Shown: one piece after another, positions 1 to 8,274 of the stretch
Position numbering within the stretch: the stretch's first letter is position 1
Layout: each line of letters starts with the position of its first letter
Assembly: GCA_965206315.1 (NCBI GenBank)
Contig: OZ242210.1
Coordinates: 2,604,001 to 2,668,000 of the forward strand
Length of the DNA stretch: 64,000 nucleotides
Reading direction: 5' to 3'
Origin: Bin16 sp965206315
GTDB taxonomy: Bacteria; Chloroflexota; Dehalococcoidia; Lucifugimonadales; Australimonadaceae
Program-made: the position numbers and the translations under genes
Notes under the pieces: generated by a model
Told to the model about the DNA's origin: nothing
Databases searched by the model: none
Seen by the model: the letters and a program-made list of their open reading frames with translations, nothing else

Positions 1-220
1 ACCCCACGAGGCCGAGGTCGGCGTCGCCCTCTTCCACACGCGCCGTAATGTCGGAGTTGCGCTGGAAGACGACCTCCACGCCGCGCAGCGTGCGCATCTC
101 TCCGGTGTAGCCGCGCGGGTTCGGACGCCGCACGCGCATGCCGCTGGCGCTCAGGAAATCGAGCGTGCCCTCGTACATGACGCCGTCGCTCGGGATGGCG
201 AGGCGCAGGCGGTCACGCAC
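1..220 (-). CDS. hisG: ATP phosphoribosyltransferase catalytic subunit, N-terminal part (cut by window edge)
   Basis: The gene begins at a GTG at 220, eight bases after the hisZ stop, and runs off the left edge, so only about 73 residues are visible. They read RLRLAIPSDG, then a segment ending PRGYTGEMRTLRG, then VVFQRNSDITARVEEGDADLG. This is the N-terminal pattern of HisG, including the region where the family recognises PRPP and ATP. HisG catalyses the first step of histidine biosynthesis, condensing ATP with PRPP. Placement directly behind hisZ agrees, because short-form HisG needs HisZ as regulatory partner. The start is GTG because no ATG is available near the hisZ stop. Confidence 0.8.
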   Translation of the reverse strand, partial: MRDRLRLAIPSDGVMYEGTLDFLSASGMRVRRPNPRGYTGEMRTLRGVEVVFQRNSDITARVEEGDADLGLVG

Positions 221-227
221 CTGGCCG

Positions 228-1628
228 TTAGACGAACTGTTCTGCAACACGGCCGTCCTGCCCTACCCGCATGATCGTTTCGATGCCGCGCTGTCTCGCG
301 TACTTCGCGGCTGCAGCGTCGCTCTTGCTCTCCAGGTCGAGTTCCGCGGGGATGCCCTGAGCGCGCAGGCGCTCCGCCGTGGCCACGGCCTCGCTGAACG
401 CGGTCTCCTGCGCCGTCACGAGCACCTGCGCCGGGCCGTCGACGTCGTCATCGGCGAACCCCGCCGGGAGCAGGCGCGCCACGTGGTCCAGCCCGTAGGC
501 GAACCCTATCGCCGGTGTCGAACGCTTGCCACCGAGGGCCCCGATGAGGTCGTCGTAGCGTCCGCCGCCGCCGAGCGCGTGCGTGCCGTGTATCCGCTGG
601 TGCTCGATGTCGAACTGCAGGCCGGTGTAGTAGGCGAGTCCGCGCGCCAGCCCCAGATCGAGCACGACAGGCACGCCGCGCAGGTCGTACTGTTCGAGCG
701 CCGTGAGTACGCCTTCCAGCGGGGCAAGGACGCTCCTGCGGATGCGGAACCGCGACGCGATGCGCGCGAGCCTGCCGCGCACGCGAGTCGCGGGACCGGC
801 GGCGCGGGCGAGTTCGCCGCAGAGCGCGAGGCCTTTCTCGAACGCTCCCGGTTCGTCGGCCAGGCGCAGCTTCTTCAGGTAGCGCCGCAGTATCTCGTCA
901 GGTGTGCGCTGCCCGGTCGATCCGGCGACGCCCTGCCCCACGAAACTGCGCACCATCTCCGCTGCGTCCTCCGGCGCCATCTCACGCGTGATGCGCGAGA
1001 CGTGTTCGTTCGCCTCCGGCGCGAGCAGTCCAAGCTGCGCCGCCTTCGCGCGCACGGCCTCGGGGGTTTCGCTGCCGGAGCGCAGCGCAGCCAGGCTCCC
1101 CATCAGGAACACGCTGGAGCGCTCGGAGAGGCCGAGCGCCTCGTACATCGCCGAGACGACGCCGACGTGCCCGATGCGCAGCCGGTGGCCTCGAACGCCC
1201 AACACGGTCAGCCCCTGCACGGCGAGCGCGAGCATCTCCGCGTCAGCCGCGACGCTTCCCGCGCCGATCAGCTCCGCGCCGAGTTGTTCGAACTCGCCCG
1301 AATCGCCGCCCTTCTCGTAGCGGAACACCGGGCCGGAGTAGCACCAGCGCTGCGGCAGCGGGCCGGGGAGGTCGCCATCCACGAACGCCTGCACGACTGA
1401 CGACGTGAACTCCGGGCGCAGGCTCACGCGCCGCCCGCTGGGGTCGGTGAAGGAGTACATGCGCGCCGCGAGTTCGCCGCCCGACTTCTTGAGGAAGAGG
1501 TCGGTCGGTTCGAGCATCGGCGTCGTTATCGGCTGGTAACCCCTGCGCTGGAGGAATCGTTCCAGGCGCATGCGGCTGCCCGCGACGACGCGCTGGCGGG
1601 CAAGCGATTGCTCTCGTGCGTTGCTCAT
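228..1628 (-). CDS. hisZ: ATP phosphoribosyltransferase regulatory subunit (HisRS-like)
   Basis: About 466 residues from the ATG at 1628. The open frame extends to 1709, but that extension has no family character. The protein has the class II aminoacyl-tRNA synthetase core: an N-terminal ITTPMLEPTDLF segment, FRYEKGGDSGEFEQLGAELIG, a RGLAYYTGLQFDI segment and GGGGRYDDLIGALGG. HisZ-type proteins lack aminoacylation and regulate HisG; the hisG gene eight bases downstream supports this reading. The last roughly 80 residues look like the anticodon-binding (HGTP) fold of true histidyl-tRNA synthetases, which many HisZ proteins lack. A HisRS assignment is therefore the main alternative. Confidence 0.78.
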   Translation of the reverse strand: MSNAREQSLARQRVVAGSRMRLERFLQRRGYQPITTPMLEPTDLFLKKSGGELAARMYSFTDPSGRRVSLRPEFTSSVVQAFVDGDLPGPLPQRWCYSGPVFRYEKGGDSGEFEQLGAELIGAGSVAADAEMLALAVQGLTVLGVRGHRLRIGHVGVVSAMYEALGLSERSSVFLMGSLAALRSGSETPEAVRAKAAQLGLLAPEANEHVSRITREMAPEDAAEMVRSFVGQGVAGSTGQRTPDEILRRYLKKLRLADEPGAFEKGLALCGELARAAGPATRVRGRLARIASRFRIRRSVLAPLEGVLTALEQYDLRGVPVVLDLGLARGLAYYTGLQFDIEHQRIHGTHALGGGGRYDDLIGALGGKRSTPAIGFAYGLDHVARLLPAGFADDDVDGPAQVLVTAQETAFSEAVATAERLRAQGIPAELDLESKSDAAAAKYARQRGIETIMRVGQDGRVAEQFV

Positions 1629-1712
1629 GGGATACGCCGATCGGGACTGTCTCGCCATTGTAACGCACACGAGACGAGGTGCAGGCCGGATAAGAGTGCT
1701 CCTACTCACGCG

Positions 1713-2465
1713 TCAAGAAGGCGCAATCTCTCCGTCCCCCAGCGCGCGTACGTCGCCCGATGCGAGGCGCACGAGCAGGCGCCCCTCGCTGTCCACGCCT
1801 TCGGCCGTCCCGTGCACCGCGCCATCCTGTCGACGCACCGTGACCTCTTTGCCGAGGGTCGATAGCCGTGCCGACCAGTCGCCGACCAGCGCCTGTGGCG
1901 CGTCGAGGCACTGCGCGTAGCGTTCGCGCAGCCCGGCAAGGAACGCCTGCTCCGCATCGGCGACCGCGAACTCGATCCCCATCTCCGACGCCAGGCTCGC
2001 TGCGGTTTCTGCTATGTCGGAGTGCTCTTCGGGGCGCAGGTTCACATTCAGGCCCGCGCCGAGCACCGCGATGACGTTGCCGTCCGTGTCCGCGCGGACC
2101 TCCGTGAGCACACCGCAGACCTTCCTGCCGTTCAGCAGCACGTCGTTCGGCCACTTGAACGTGCACGCAAGCCCCGTCAGCGCCCGCACGGCATCTGACG
2201 CCGCAAGCGCACCCGCAATGCTTACCAGCGGCGCAGCATCTACCGGAGGCCGCAGCAGCACCGAGATCAGCAGACTGTCGCCTTCGCCGGAGACCCAGCG
2301 CCGCGAGAATCGGCCACGGCCTGCCGTCTGCACCTGCGCGACTACCGTCATCCCGTGCGGTGCTTCCGCCTCCACGAGTTGCCACGCCACGTCCATCGTC
2401 GACGTGACCCGCTGGAAGCGCATCACCTGCCCGCCGATGACACCACGCTGTTCGTCCTGTTCCAT
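1713..2465 (-). CDS. birA: Biotin--[acetyl-CoA-carboxylase] ligase
   Basis: A 250-residue protein with the biotin protein ligase catalytic core. QTAGRGRFSRRWVS is the GRGRx biotinyl-5'-AMP binding motif, followed by FKWPNDVLLNGRKVCGVLTE with the KWPND motif and the conserved lysine. The C-terminal SH3-like domain follows (LSTLGKEVTVRRQDG, then GEGRLLVRLASGDVRAL-like segments). There is no N-terminal winged-helix repressor domain, so this is the monofunctional form: it attaches biotin to carboxyl-carrier proteins but should not regulate transcription. It lies upstream of hisZ on the same strand with about 85 bases between the hisZ start and the birA stop. Confidence 0.93.
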   Translation of the reverse strand: MEQDEQRGVIGGQVMRFQRVTSTMDVAWQLVEAEAPHGMTVVAQVQTAGRGRFSRRWVSGEGDSLLISVLLRPPVDAAPLVSIAGALAASDAVRALTGLACTFKWPNDVLLNGRKVCGVLTEVRADTDGNVIAVLGAGLNVNLRPEEHSDIAETAASLASEMGIEFAVADAEQAFLAGLRERYAQCLDAPQALVGDWSARLSTLGKEVTVRRQDGAVHGTAEGVDSEGRLLVRLASGDVRALGDGEIAPS

Positions 2466-2541
2466 ACAAGGATTCTACCCGCGTCATCCTGTCCATCCTG
2501 CGCATCCCTGTTCAACATCAACGTAGTACCATCGCCGGGCG

Positions 2542-3792
2542 ATGCGCTCTTCCTCGTCCTCCGAGCGGTTCATAGACCTGTTCACGCCCAGGACGCTGCC
2601 CATCTTCCTGATGTTCTTCTTCTGGGGGTTCGGCACCGGCGGGCTGTGGCTCGTCAGGCCGCTCTTCGCCTACGAACTCAGCGAATCGTTCCTGCTCGTA
2701 GCGCTCGTCTCCGCCGTCAGCGCGGCGCCACGGTCGTTCACCGGCCCGCTCACCGGCTATCTCACCGACCGTTTCGGCAGGAAGTGGTTCGTCATCCTCG
2801 GAGCGGTCATCCACATCGTCGCCCTCATCGGGCAGTTCAACTCGACTGCATATCTCCAGTACTTCCTCATGGAACTGCTGGCAGGCCTGGGTATCGGGGC
2901 ATGGATGACCGCCTCCAACGCGCTGATGGCCGACTACACCCAGCTCGCGACGCGCGGAAGAGCCGTGGCGCTCCGGCAGACCTCCTCGCGGGCGGGAACC
3001 CTCCTCGGTCCACTGGTGGCCGGGCTCGTCGCCGTTACGGGGGACCTGCGCGACGTCTTCCTGTTCATCGCGGTATGCAAGGTAGGGGTCATCATCGTGA
3101 CGCTGCTCTGGGTGCGCGACTCCCGCGGGAGGCCGCGACCCGCTCCGAGCCCCACGAGCCGTGGCGGCATCCTGCAGCGCCTGAACCTCGCCATGTTCCG
3201 GTCGCGTGCCTTCCTCGTACTCATCATCGCGACGTTCTCCGTCAACCTCGTCACCGGAGGGACCGGCGTGTTCCGCACGTTCTTCCCGGTGCAGGGAGCG
3301 AACGCCGCCGGATTGGATGAGGCGCGAGTCGGCACGCTCCTCATGTTCTCCGGTATCCTCGCACTCGGCGCAGCCATCCCTGCCGGGATCGCGAACGACC
3401 GCATCGGGCGGAAGCGCACGCTGATCTTCGCCCTCCTCGCGACGTCGCTCACCGTGTGGATGATGTCCGGTATGTCCGACTTCGAGAGCGCGCTCCTGGC
3501 CGTGCTGGCCTTCGGGCTCGCGGAGGCGTTCGCGACCGGTACGAACCAGGTCTACGCGATGGACCTCGCTCCGGACGACCGCCGCGGCGCGTTCCTCGGC
3601 GTCTGGTCGCTCTCGATGATCGCAGGCCAGGTGTTCGGCCCCATCGTCATCGGCTCCGTCGCCGACAACGCGGGTTTCCAGGCAGCGTTCATCACCGTTT
3701 CCGGTTTCCTCATCGCCGCCGCACTCATCGTCACCATGTTCGGCGTAGAGACGCGGCGAGTGCGGCAGCAAACAAGCGAGCATCCGCCGTAG
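2542..3792 (+). CDS. MFS family transporter
   Basis: A 416-residue integral membrane protein with about twelve hydrophobic segments and the Major Facilitator loop signature GYLTDRFGRKWF between helices 2 and 3. It is partly repeated in the second half as GIANDRIGRKRT. The central cytoplasmic loop (around residues 190-210, rich in R/P/S) separates the two six-helix halves. The substrate cannot be inferred; proton-driven drug or metabolite export is the commonest role for this architecture. It is divergent from birA across about 75 bases and is followed by a tRNA gene. Confidence 0.85.
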   Translation: MRSSSSSERFIDLFTPRTLPIFLMFFFWGFGTGGLWLVRPLFAYELSESFLLVALVSAVSAAPRSFTGPLTGYLTDRFGRKWFVILGAVIHIVALIGQFNSTAYLQYFLMELLAGLGIGAWMTASNALMADYTQLATRGRAVALRQTSSRAGTLLGPLVAGLVAVTGDLRDVFLFIAVCKVGVIIVTLLWVRDSRGRPRPAPSPTSRGGILQRLNLAMFRSRAFLVLIIATFSVNLVTGGTGVFRTFFPVQGANAAGLDEARVGTLLMFSGILALGAAIPAGIANDRIGRKRTLIFALLATSLTVWMMSGMSDFESALLAVLAFGLAEAFATGTNQVYAMDLAPDDRRGAFLGVWSLSMIAGQVFGPIVIGSVADNAGFQAAFITVSGFLIAAALIVTMFGVETRRVRQQTSEHPP

Positions 3793-3805
3793 ACGGATGC
3801 CCCGC

Positions 3806-3811
3806 TATAAT
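3806..3811 (+). promoter_or_regulatory. -10 element of tRNA-Gly promoter
   Basis: A perfect TATAAT lies 13 bases upstream of the first base of the tRNA. No convincing -35 hexamer is seen 16-18 bases further upstream, so only the -10 is annotated. Confidence 0.45.
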
Positions 3812-3824
3812 GGGACAGTCACCG

Positions 3825-3896
3825 GCGGGAGTAGCTCAGTGGTAGAGCTCTTGCCTTCCAAGCAAGATGTCGCGGGTTCGAGTCCCGTCTCCCGCT
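3825..3896 (+). tRNA. trnG: tRNA-Gly (anticodon TCC)
   Basis: The cloverleaf can be folded by eye. The acceptor stem is GCGGGAG pairing with CTCCCGC, the D arm contains GCTCAGTGGTAGAGC, and the anticodon arm is CTTGC-CTTCCAA-GCAAG with anticodon TCC, reading GGA codons. The T arm is GCGGG-TTCGAGT-CCCGT. A discriminator T is followed by an encoded CCA at 3897-3899. Confidence 0.97.
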
Positions 3897-3997
3897 CCAA
3901 CCTCGCCGATCACCTCTGGAGAGCGCACGCCTCGCCGTTCTCTGCTACACTCCGCGCACGTACGTCTAATCCGCGTCCCATGCAGGGAGGTACATGC

Positions 3998-5368
3998 ATG
4001 CTGACCGCTGAACAGAACGACCGTTTGACCCGAGTAGGCCCCGGCACGCCCACGGGCGAACTGATGCGCCGCTACTGGCACCCCATCGCCGCCGTCGCCA
4101 TGATGAACGACCGCTCCACCAAGCCCATCCGGCTCCTTGGCGAGGACCTCATCCTCTACAAGAGTAAGCAGGGCGTCTTCGGACTCGTGGACAACTACTG
4201 CCCCCACCGGCGTATGGGCATGGTCTACGGCATCCCGACCGACGAGGGCATCCGCTGCCCATACCACGGCTGGATGTTCGACGAGACGGGCCGCTGCCTC
4301 GAACAGCCCTACGAGGAGACCGAGGCGCCGGACAACCGCTTCAAGGACAAGGTGCGCATCAAGGCGTACCCGTTGGAAGTCAAGGCGGGCCTCATCTTCG
4401 CCTACCTCGGCCCCTCCCCCGTACCGTTGCTGCCGAGCTGGGACGTCTTTTCCATCGACGGGGTCGTGCGGGACATCGGCTACACGGAACTTCCCTGCAA
4501 CTGGCTGCAGTGCCAGGAGAACTCGCTCGACCCGGTGCACTCCGAGTGGCTGCACGGCGAGTGGGGCAACTACGTCGCCATCATGAACGGCCAGGGCGAC
4601 AAGGTGCGCGCCCGGTACGAGAACGTACGCATCGGCTTCGACAAGTTCGAGTTCGGCATCATCAAGCGCCGCCTCGTCAAGGGCGGCGACTACGATGACC
4701 CCGAGTGGGCGCAGGGCCACCCCATCGTCTTCCCCTACTTCCTCCGCCAGGGCGGCAGCGGCATCGCGCTCGACTCCTGGAAGGACCCGGGCGACACCCC
4801 CGGCATCGCGCGCGGCGTCGGCCCGTCGTTCCAGATCCGCGTCCCGTTGGATGACCACCGCACCGGCCACTGGTGGGTGATGTGCCACCCCAAGATGTCG
4901 AAGGGCGACCCCGACCAGCGCGACGAGGACATCCCTCTCTTCCACCCGCCGCTCATCCAACTGAAGGAGGACGGCCGCGTCCGCTTCGAGATACTCGACT
5001 CCAACTCCGCGCAGGACGTCGCCGCGTGGATCACGCAGGGCCTCATCGCCGACCGCACGGGCGAGCACCTCGGACGCTCGGACAAGGGCGTCATCATGTT
5101 CCGCCGCATGCTGGAGGAGCAGATACGCATCGTCGAGGACGGTGGCGACCCCATCAACACGTTCCGCGACCCGGAGCGCAACGTCTACCTCGGCATGGAC
5201 ACGGAGCACTGGTCGAAGCGCGCCGAACTCGGCGGCGGCCAGGCGTTCGCGTTCGAACGCCAGGGCATGGCGAGCAAGTACAGCCCCATCATGAACCAGC
5301 GCGGTGTCGAGGGCGGCGAGGATGCCGACGAGCGCAACAAGGAGATCGCGCAGGAGGTGGCTCGCTGA
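3998..5368 (+). CDS. Rieske [2Fe-2S] aromatic ring-hydroxylating oxygenase, alpha subunit
   Basis: 456 residues from the ATG at 3998, which has a GGGAGG ribosome site seven bases upstream; an upstream in-frame extension overlaps the tRNA and is rejected. The Rieske cluster ligands are C68-x-H70 and C87-x2-H90 (YCPHRRMG ... RCPYHGW). The C-terminal catalytic domain carries the mononuclear iron motif ENSLDPVHSEWLH with likely ligands H181 and H186. The overall form matches phthalate 4,5-dioxygenase-type oxygenases, which need a separate reductase not seen here. The next gene starts on the stop codon (TGATG). A paralogue lies at 6876-8213. The substrate is unknown. Confidence 0.92.
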   Translation: MLTAEQNDRLTRVGPGTPTGELMRRYWHPIAAVAMMNDRSTKPIRLLGEDLILYKSKQGVFGLVDNYCPHRRMGMVYGIPTDEGIRCPYHGWMFDETGRCLEQPYEETEAPDNRFKDKVRIKAYPLEVKAGLIFAYLGPSPVPLLPSWDVFSIDGVVRDIGYTELPCNWLQCQENSLDPVHSEWLHGEWGNYVAIMNGQGDKVRARYENVRIGFDKFEFGIIKRRLVKGGDYDDPEWAQGHPIVFPYFLRQGGSGIALDSWKDPGDTPGIARGVGPSFQIRVPLDDHRTGHWWVMCHPKMSKGDPDQRDEDIPLFHPPLIQLKEDGRVRFEILDSNSAQDVAAWITQGLIADRTGEHLGRSDKGVIMFRRMLEEQIRIVEDGGDPINTFRDPERNVYLGMDTEHWSKRAELGGGQAFAFERQGMASKYSPIMNQRGVEGGEDADERNKEIAQEVAR

Positions 5369-5583
5369 TGGGCGCAGAGACGTTGAAAGCAGGCGACAAG
5401 GTGGAACTCGCCAACGGTGCGACCGCGCAGGTCGCCGGCCCGCTCGCCGGCGGCACGGTCCCCGTGACGATCATCGACTCGCCGTTCGGCCCGGAGAGCC
5501 CCGGCGACTCCGTACAGGCCGATCCGGACGACATCTACGGCGTCTTCCTGGACGAGGCAATGACCGAGGTACGCGCCCTCTAA
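5368..5583 (+). CDS. Small conserved-looking protein of unknown function, coupled to the Rieske gene
   Basis: A 71-residue acidic protein whose ATG overlaps the Rieske stop codon (TGATG), implying translational coupling. It reads as a short all-beta domain: VELANGATAQVAGPLAGGTVPVTIID, then an acidic SVQADPDDIYGVF tail. No cysteines, no membrane segment and no recognised family. The tight coupling suggests a job tied to the oxygenase, perhaps assembly or stability, but that is inference. Confidence 0.7.
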   Translation: MGAETLKAGDKVELANGATAQVAGPLAGGTVPVTIIDSPFGPESPGDSVQADPDDIYGVFLDEAMTEVRAL

Positions 5584-5601
5584 CCTGAGGGCTGGACAGC
5601 G

Positions 5602-5629
5602 GCGGAGGCCAGCGGGACGCGGCCTCCGC
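5602..5629 (+). terminator. Intergenic hairpin after the Rieske/small-protein pair
   Basis: A nine-base-pair stem GCGGAGGCC / GGCCTCCGC with a ten-base loop lies between the small protein and the bicupin gene. There is no T-run after it, so it may be an mRNA stabiliser or attenuator rather than a full terminator. Confidence 0.4.
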
Positions 5630-5657
5630 GAACAGAAACGGAAGGAGCGCAACAACG

Positions 5658-6779
5658 ATGGTTCGCAGTTACTTCACCCACGACAACTGGCTCGACGAGC
5701 AGGCCGCCAAGGGCGTACCCGTGCTCTCCGATTGCTACGTTGAAGACCTCCGCACCCTCGACCTCGCCTACTGGGACGTTCGAGGCTGTGACACGGCCTT
5801 CGTCCGCTTCACCAACATGGAGGGCGTCACCGAGGCGCGCGTTCAGGAGATTCCGGCCGGAGCATCGCTCAACCCCTTCAAACTGGGTGTGGAGGAGATG
5901 GTCTACGTCCTCGCAGGCCGGGGCTTCGCCTCCGTCTGGGGCGAGATCAGCAACGCCAAGCGCGACTTCGAGTGGTCGGACCGCAGCGTGTTCGTTATCC
6001 CCCGCAACTCGTGGTGCGAGTTGCGCAACATGGGCAACACGCCGGTGCGCCTCCTCTTCTTCAACTACCTCCCCATCGCGATGAGCACCATCCCCGACCC
6101 CGAGTTCTTCATGAACAACCCGCACGTCAACAAGAGCATCCTGGACGACGCTGACCAGGACTTCTTCTCCGAGGCGAAGGACGTCGAGAAGGACTTCGGG
6201 AGCGCGTGGGGCGCCGTCGGCGGTACAGTCTGGCGCGGCAACTTCTGGCCGGACCTGCTGGCGTGGGACAAGCTCACCGCGGCCGGCAGCCGAGGTGCGG
6301 GCGGGTCGTCCATCGCCATGTACGTCCCCGGCTCGGAGATATCGGCGCACATGTCCGTCTTCCCCCCGGGCACCTACAAGAAAGCGCACCGCCACGGGCC
6401 CGGACGGCTCATCGTCATCCCCGGCGGCGAGGGCTACTCCATCATGTGGCCGCAGGACGGGGGAGAGAAGAAGGTCTACCCCTGGCATGAGGGCAGCGCC
6501 GTCACCCCACCCGACCAGTACTTCCACCAGCACTTCAACCTCGGTCTCAAGGCCGCGCGCTACTTCGCGCTCCACCCGCCCGTGCAGTTCCTCGGCAAGG
6601 ATGAGGACGAGCAGGGCAACGCCGAGGGCGTCAACATCGAGTACGTCGACGAGGACCCGTGGATCCGCGAGTACTTCGAGAACCAGCTCGCCGAGCGCGG
6701 CCTCGAATCGAAGATGGCTCCGGAGGTCTACACCGACCGCGACTTCAAGTTCAAGACCGCTTCGGTCTCGTCCACGTAG
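5658..6779 (+). CDS. Tandem-cupin (bicupin) protein, paralogue 1
   Basis: 373 residues with two cupin barrels. The first spans roughly residues 50-150 (EEMVYVLAGRGFASVWGE). The second spans roughly 215-315 and carries a metal-binding pattern: FPPGTYKKAHRHGPGRLIVI with two histidines, GEGYSIMWP, and later YFHQHFN. The second half has the better preserved ligands. A ribosome site GGAAGGAG precedes the ATG. It sits between two Rieske genes, which suggests a role in the same pathway, possibly non-haem metal oxygenation or isomerisation of an intermediate. Close paralogues occur at 25995-27161 and 41169-42323. Databases often label such proteins vaguely; the real activity is unknown. Confidence 0.8.
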   Translation: MVRSYFTHDNWLDEQAAKGVPVLSDCYVEDLRTLDLAYWDVRGCDTAFVRFTNMEGVTEARVQEIPAGASLNPFKLGVEEMVYVLAGRGFASVWGEISNAKRDFEWSDRSVFVIPRNSWCELRNMGNTPVRLLFFNYLPIAMSTIPDPEFFMNNPHVNKSILDDADQDFFSEAKDVEKDFGSAWGAVGGTVWRGNFWPDLLAWDKLTAAGSRGAGGSSIAMYVPGSEISAHMSVFPPGTYKKAHRHGPGRLIVIPGGEGYSIMWPQDGGEKKVYPWHEGSAVTPPDQYFHQHFNLGLKAARYFALHPPVQFLGKDEDEQGNAEGVNIEYVDEDPWIREYFENQLAERGLESKMAPEVYTDRDFKFKTASVSST

Positions 6780-6787
6780 AACAGCAG

Positions 6788-6811
6788 ATGGCCGGGGAAC
6801 TCTCCGGCCAT
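6788..6811 (+). terminator. Hairpin downstream of the bicupin gene
   Basis: ATGGCCGG pairs with CCGGCCAT around an eight-base loop, starting nine bases after the bicupin stop. No strong T-tract follows. It separates the bicupin from the promoter of the next Rieske gene. Confidence 0.45.
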
Positions 6812-6816
6812 TCGCG

Positions 6817-6845
6817 TTGACCGCGTCCCGGACCGCACATACGAT
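6817..6845 (+). promoter_or_regulatory. Candidate sigma-70 promoter for the second Rieske gene
   Basis: TTGACC (6817-6822) is followed after exactly 17 bases by TACGAT (6840-6845), about 30 bases before the start codon at 6876. It lies just after the preceding hairpin, so the second Rieske gene can be transcribed separately. Confidence 0.5.
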
Positions 6846-6875
6846 TGAGACACAGATCGACGAGGGAGGACGGCC

Positions 6876-8213
6876 ATGCTCACGCAGGAGATGAACGATC
6901 GCCTCACGAAGGTCGGGCCCGGCACGCCGATGGGTGAACTGATGCGCCGCTACTGGCACCCCATCGCCGGAAGCGCCCAACTGAACGCCGAGGCCCCCAC
7001 GAAAGAGGTGCGCCTCCTCGGCGAGGACCTCGTTCTGTACCGCGACTCCAGCGGCACGGTAGGCTGCATCGAACCGTCGTGCGCGCACCGGAAAGCGAAC
7101 CTCTCCTACGGCATCCCGGAAGAGAACGGCATCCGCTGTGCCTACCACGGCTGGATATTCAACGAGCACGGCCAGTGCGTCGACCAGCCGTCTGAGCCTG
7201 AGGGCTCCAAGTTCAAGGACAAGGTGCGCATCAAGTCCTACCCCGTCGAGGAGCTCGGCGGCCTCGTCTTCGTCTACATGGGCCCCCTGCCCGCTCCCGT
7301 CCTCCCCAAGTGGGACGTGCTCAACTGGGAAGGACACAAGGACGCCTGGGGCACGATGCTCCCCTGCAACTGGCTGCAGTGCCAGGAGAACTCGCTCGAC
7401 CCGCTGCACTTCCAGTGGCTCCACCGCTACTGGGGCGGCTGGCAGATGAACCGCATCAAGTCGCCCGAGGAGCGCGACGCGTGGAACACCGCCGTCGGCG
7501 CGCGCGGGGCCGACCACCGCAAGATCGGCTTCGAGGTCACGGACTACGGCGTCATCAAGCGCAGGCTCGTCGGCGACGAGCAGGAGAGCGACGACCACTG
7601 GGCCATCGGCCACCCTATCCTCTTCCCCAACATCCTCCGCGTGAGCCACGGACTCGAGATCCGCGTTCCCGTCGACGACACGCACACCTACCACATCATC
7701 ACCAATTACCGGCAGTACAACGAAGGCGAGGAGCCGCAGACCGGGATTCCGTACGACGAGCGGCCATTGTTCGACGCGAATGGGCGCATCATCCGCGACT
7801 ACGTCGCCGCGCAGGACCAGGTTGCGTGGGTCATCCAGGGCGCAGTCTCGGACCGTACGACCGAGCGCCTCGGCGTGACGGACGTCGGCATCATCATGTT
7901 CCGGCGCATGCTCGACGAGCAGGCGTCCGTCGTCGAGGACGGCGGCGAGCCGATGAACGTCCACCGCGAGGAGGAAGGCACCATCGTCCTGCCCTGCGAG
8001 CACTACATGTACCCCGGCTACGAGGAGATGGGCGGCCCCTACCGCGGCACGACGCCCCGCAAGCCGGACGTGGAGGCGGTGCTTTCCGGCTCGGGCGCGC
8101 GTCTGGGCGAATGGGAAGGCATCAAGGCCGAGTACCAGATCTCCGGCAAGCGGGTGGACAGCGGCGGCGCGCTCAGGAAGGGCAAGTGGTTCTCGGACGG
8201 CCGCGAGCACTAG
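6876..8213 (+). CDS. Rieske [2Fe-2S] ring-hydroxylating oxygenase alpha subunit, second paralogue
   Basis: 445 residues. Rieske ligands are C69-x-H71 and C88-x2-H91 (SCAHRKANL ... CAYHGW). The catalytic domain has QENSLDPLHFQWLH. The first 30 residues and the region around VMFRRML/IIMFRRML are nearly identical in both Rieske proteins, so they arose by duplication. The middle of the catalytic domain, which shapes the substrate pocket, differs more. Start ATG follows GGGAGGA. No reductase or ferredoxin gene is nearby, so electron transfer must come from elsewhere in the genome. Confidence 0.92.
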   Translation: MLTQEMNDRLTKVGPGTPMGELMRRYWHPIAGSAQLNAEAPTKEVRLLGEDLVLYRDSSGTVGCIEPSCAHRKANLSYGIPEENGIRCAYHGWIFNEHGQCVDQPSEPEGSKFKDKVRIKSYPVEELGGLVFVYMGPLPAPVLPKWDVLNWEGHKDAWGTMLPCNWLQCQENSLDPLHFQWLHRYWGGWQMNRIKSPEERDAWNTAVGARGADHRKIGFEVTDYGVIKRRLVGDEQESDDHWAIGHPILFPNILRVSHGLEIRVPVDDTHTYHIITNYRQYNEGEEPQTGIPYDERPLFDANGRIIRDYVAAQDQVAWVIQGAVSDRTTERLGVTDVGIIMFRRMLDEQASVVEDGGEPMNVHREEEGTIVLPCEHYMYPGYEEMGGPYRGTTPRKPDVEAVLSGSGARLGEWEGIKAEYQISGKRVDSGGALRKGKWFSDGREH

Positions 8214-8239
8214 AAGCATCCCGCAGCGGATAGACCGGA

Positions 8240-8263
8240 CGGGGCAGTCATGTGGCTGCCCCG
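8240..8263. terminator. Bidirectional terminator between convergent genes
   Basis: CGGGGCAG pairs with CTGCCCCG around an eight-base loop, between the stop of the Rieske gene and the stop of the minus-strand SRAP gene, where a shared terminator is expected. Confidence 0.6.
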
Positions 8264-8274
8264 TTCCTCGTTCG

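Noticed and set aside
138..1400. 420-codon plus-strand frame opposite hisZ
   Set aside because: Arg/Ala/Glu-rich without motif, fully covered by hisZ on the other strand.
2518..3783. 421-codon minus-strand frame opposite the MFS gene
   Set aside because: Extremely charged, no hydrophobic core; shadow of the transporter gene.
3797..3997. Upstream extension of the first Rieske gene
   Set aside because: It overlaps the tRNA-Gly gene; the ATG at 3998 has a ribosome site and the same N-terminus as its paralogue.
5580..8219. Very long minus-strand open frame (879 codons) opposite the bicupin and second Rieske genes
   Set aside because: It mirrors the codon pattern of two well supported plus-strand genes; composition is dominated by Val, Ala, Asp and Arg with no domain. 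Typical antisense shadow in high-GC DNA.
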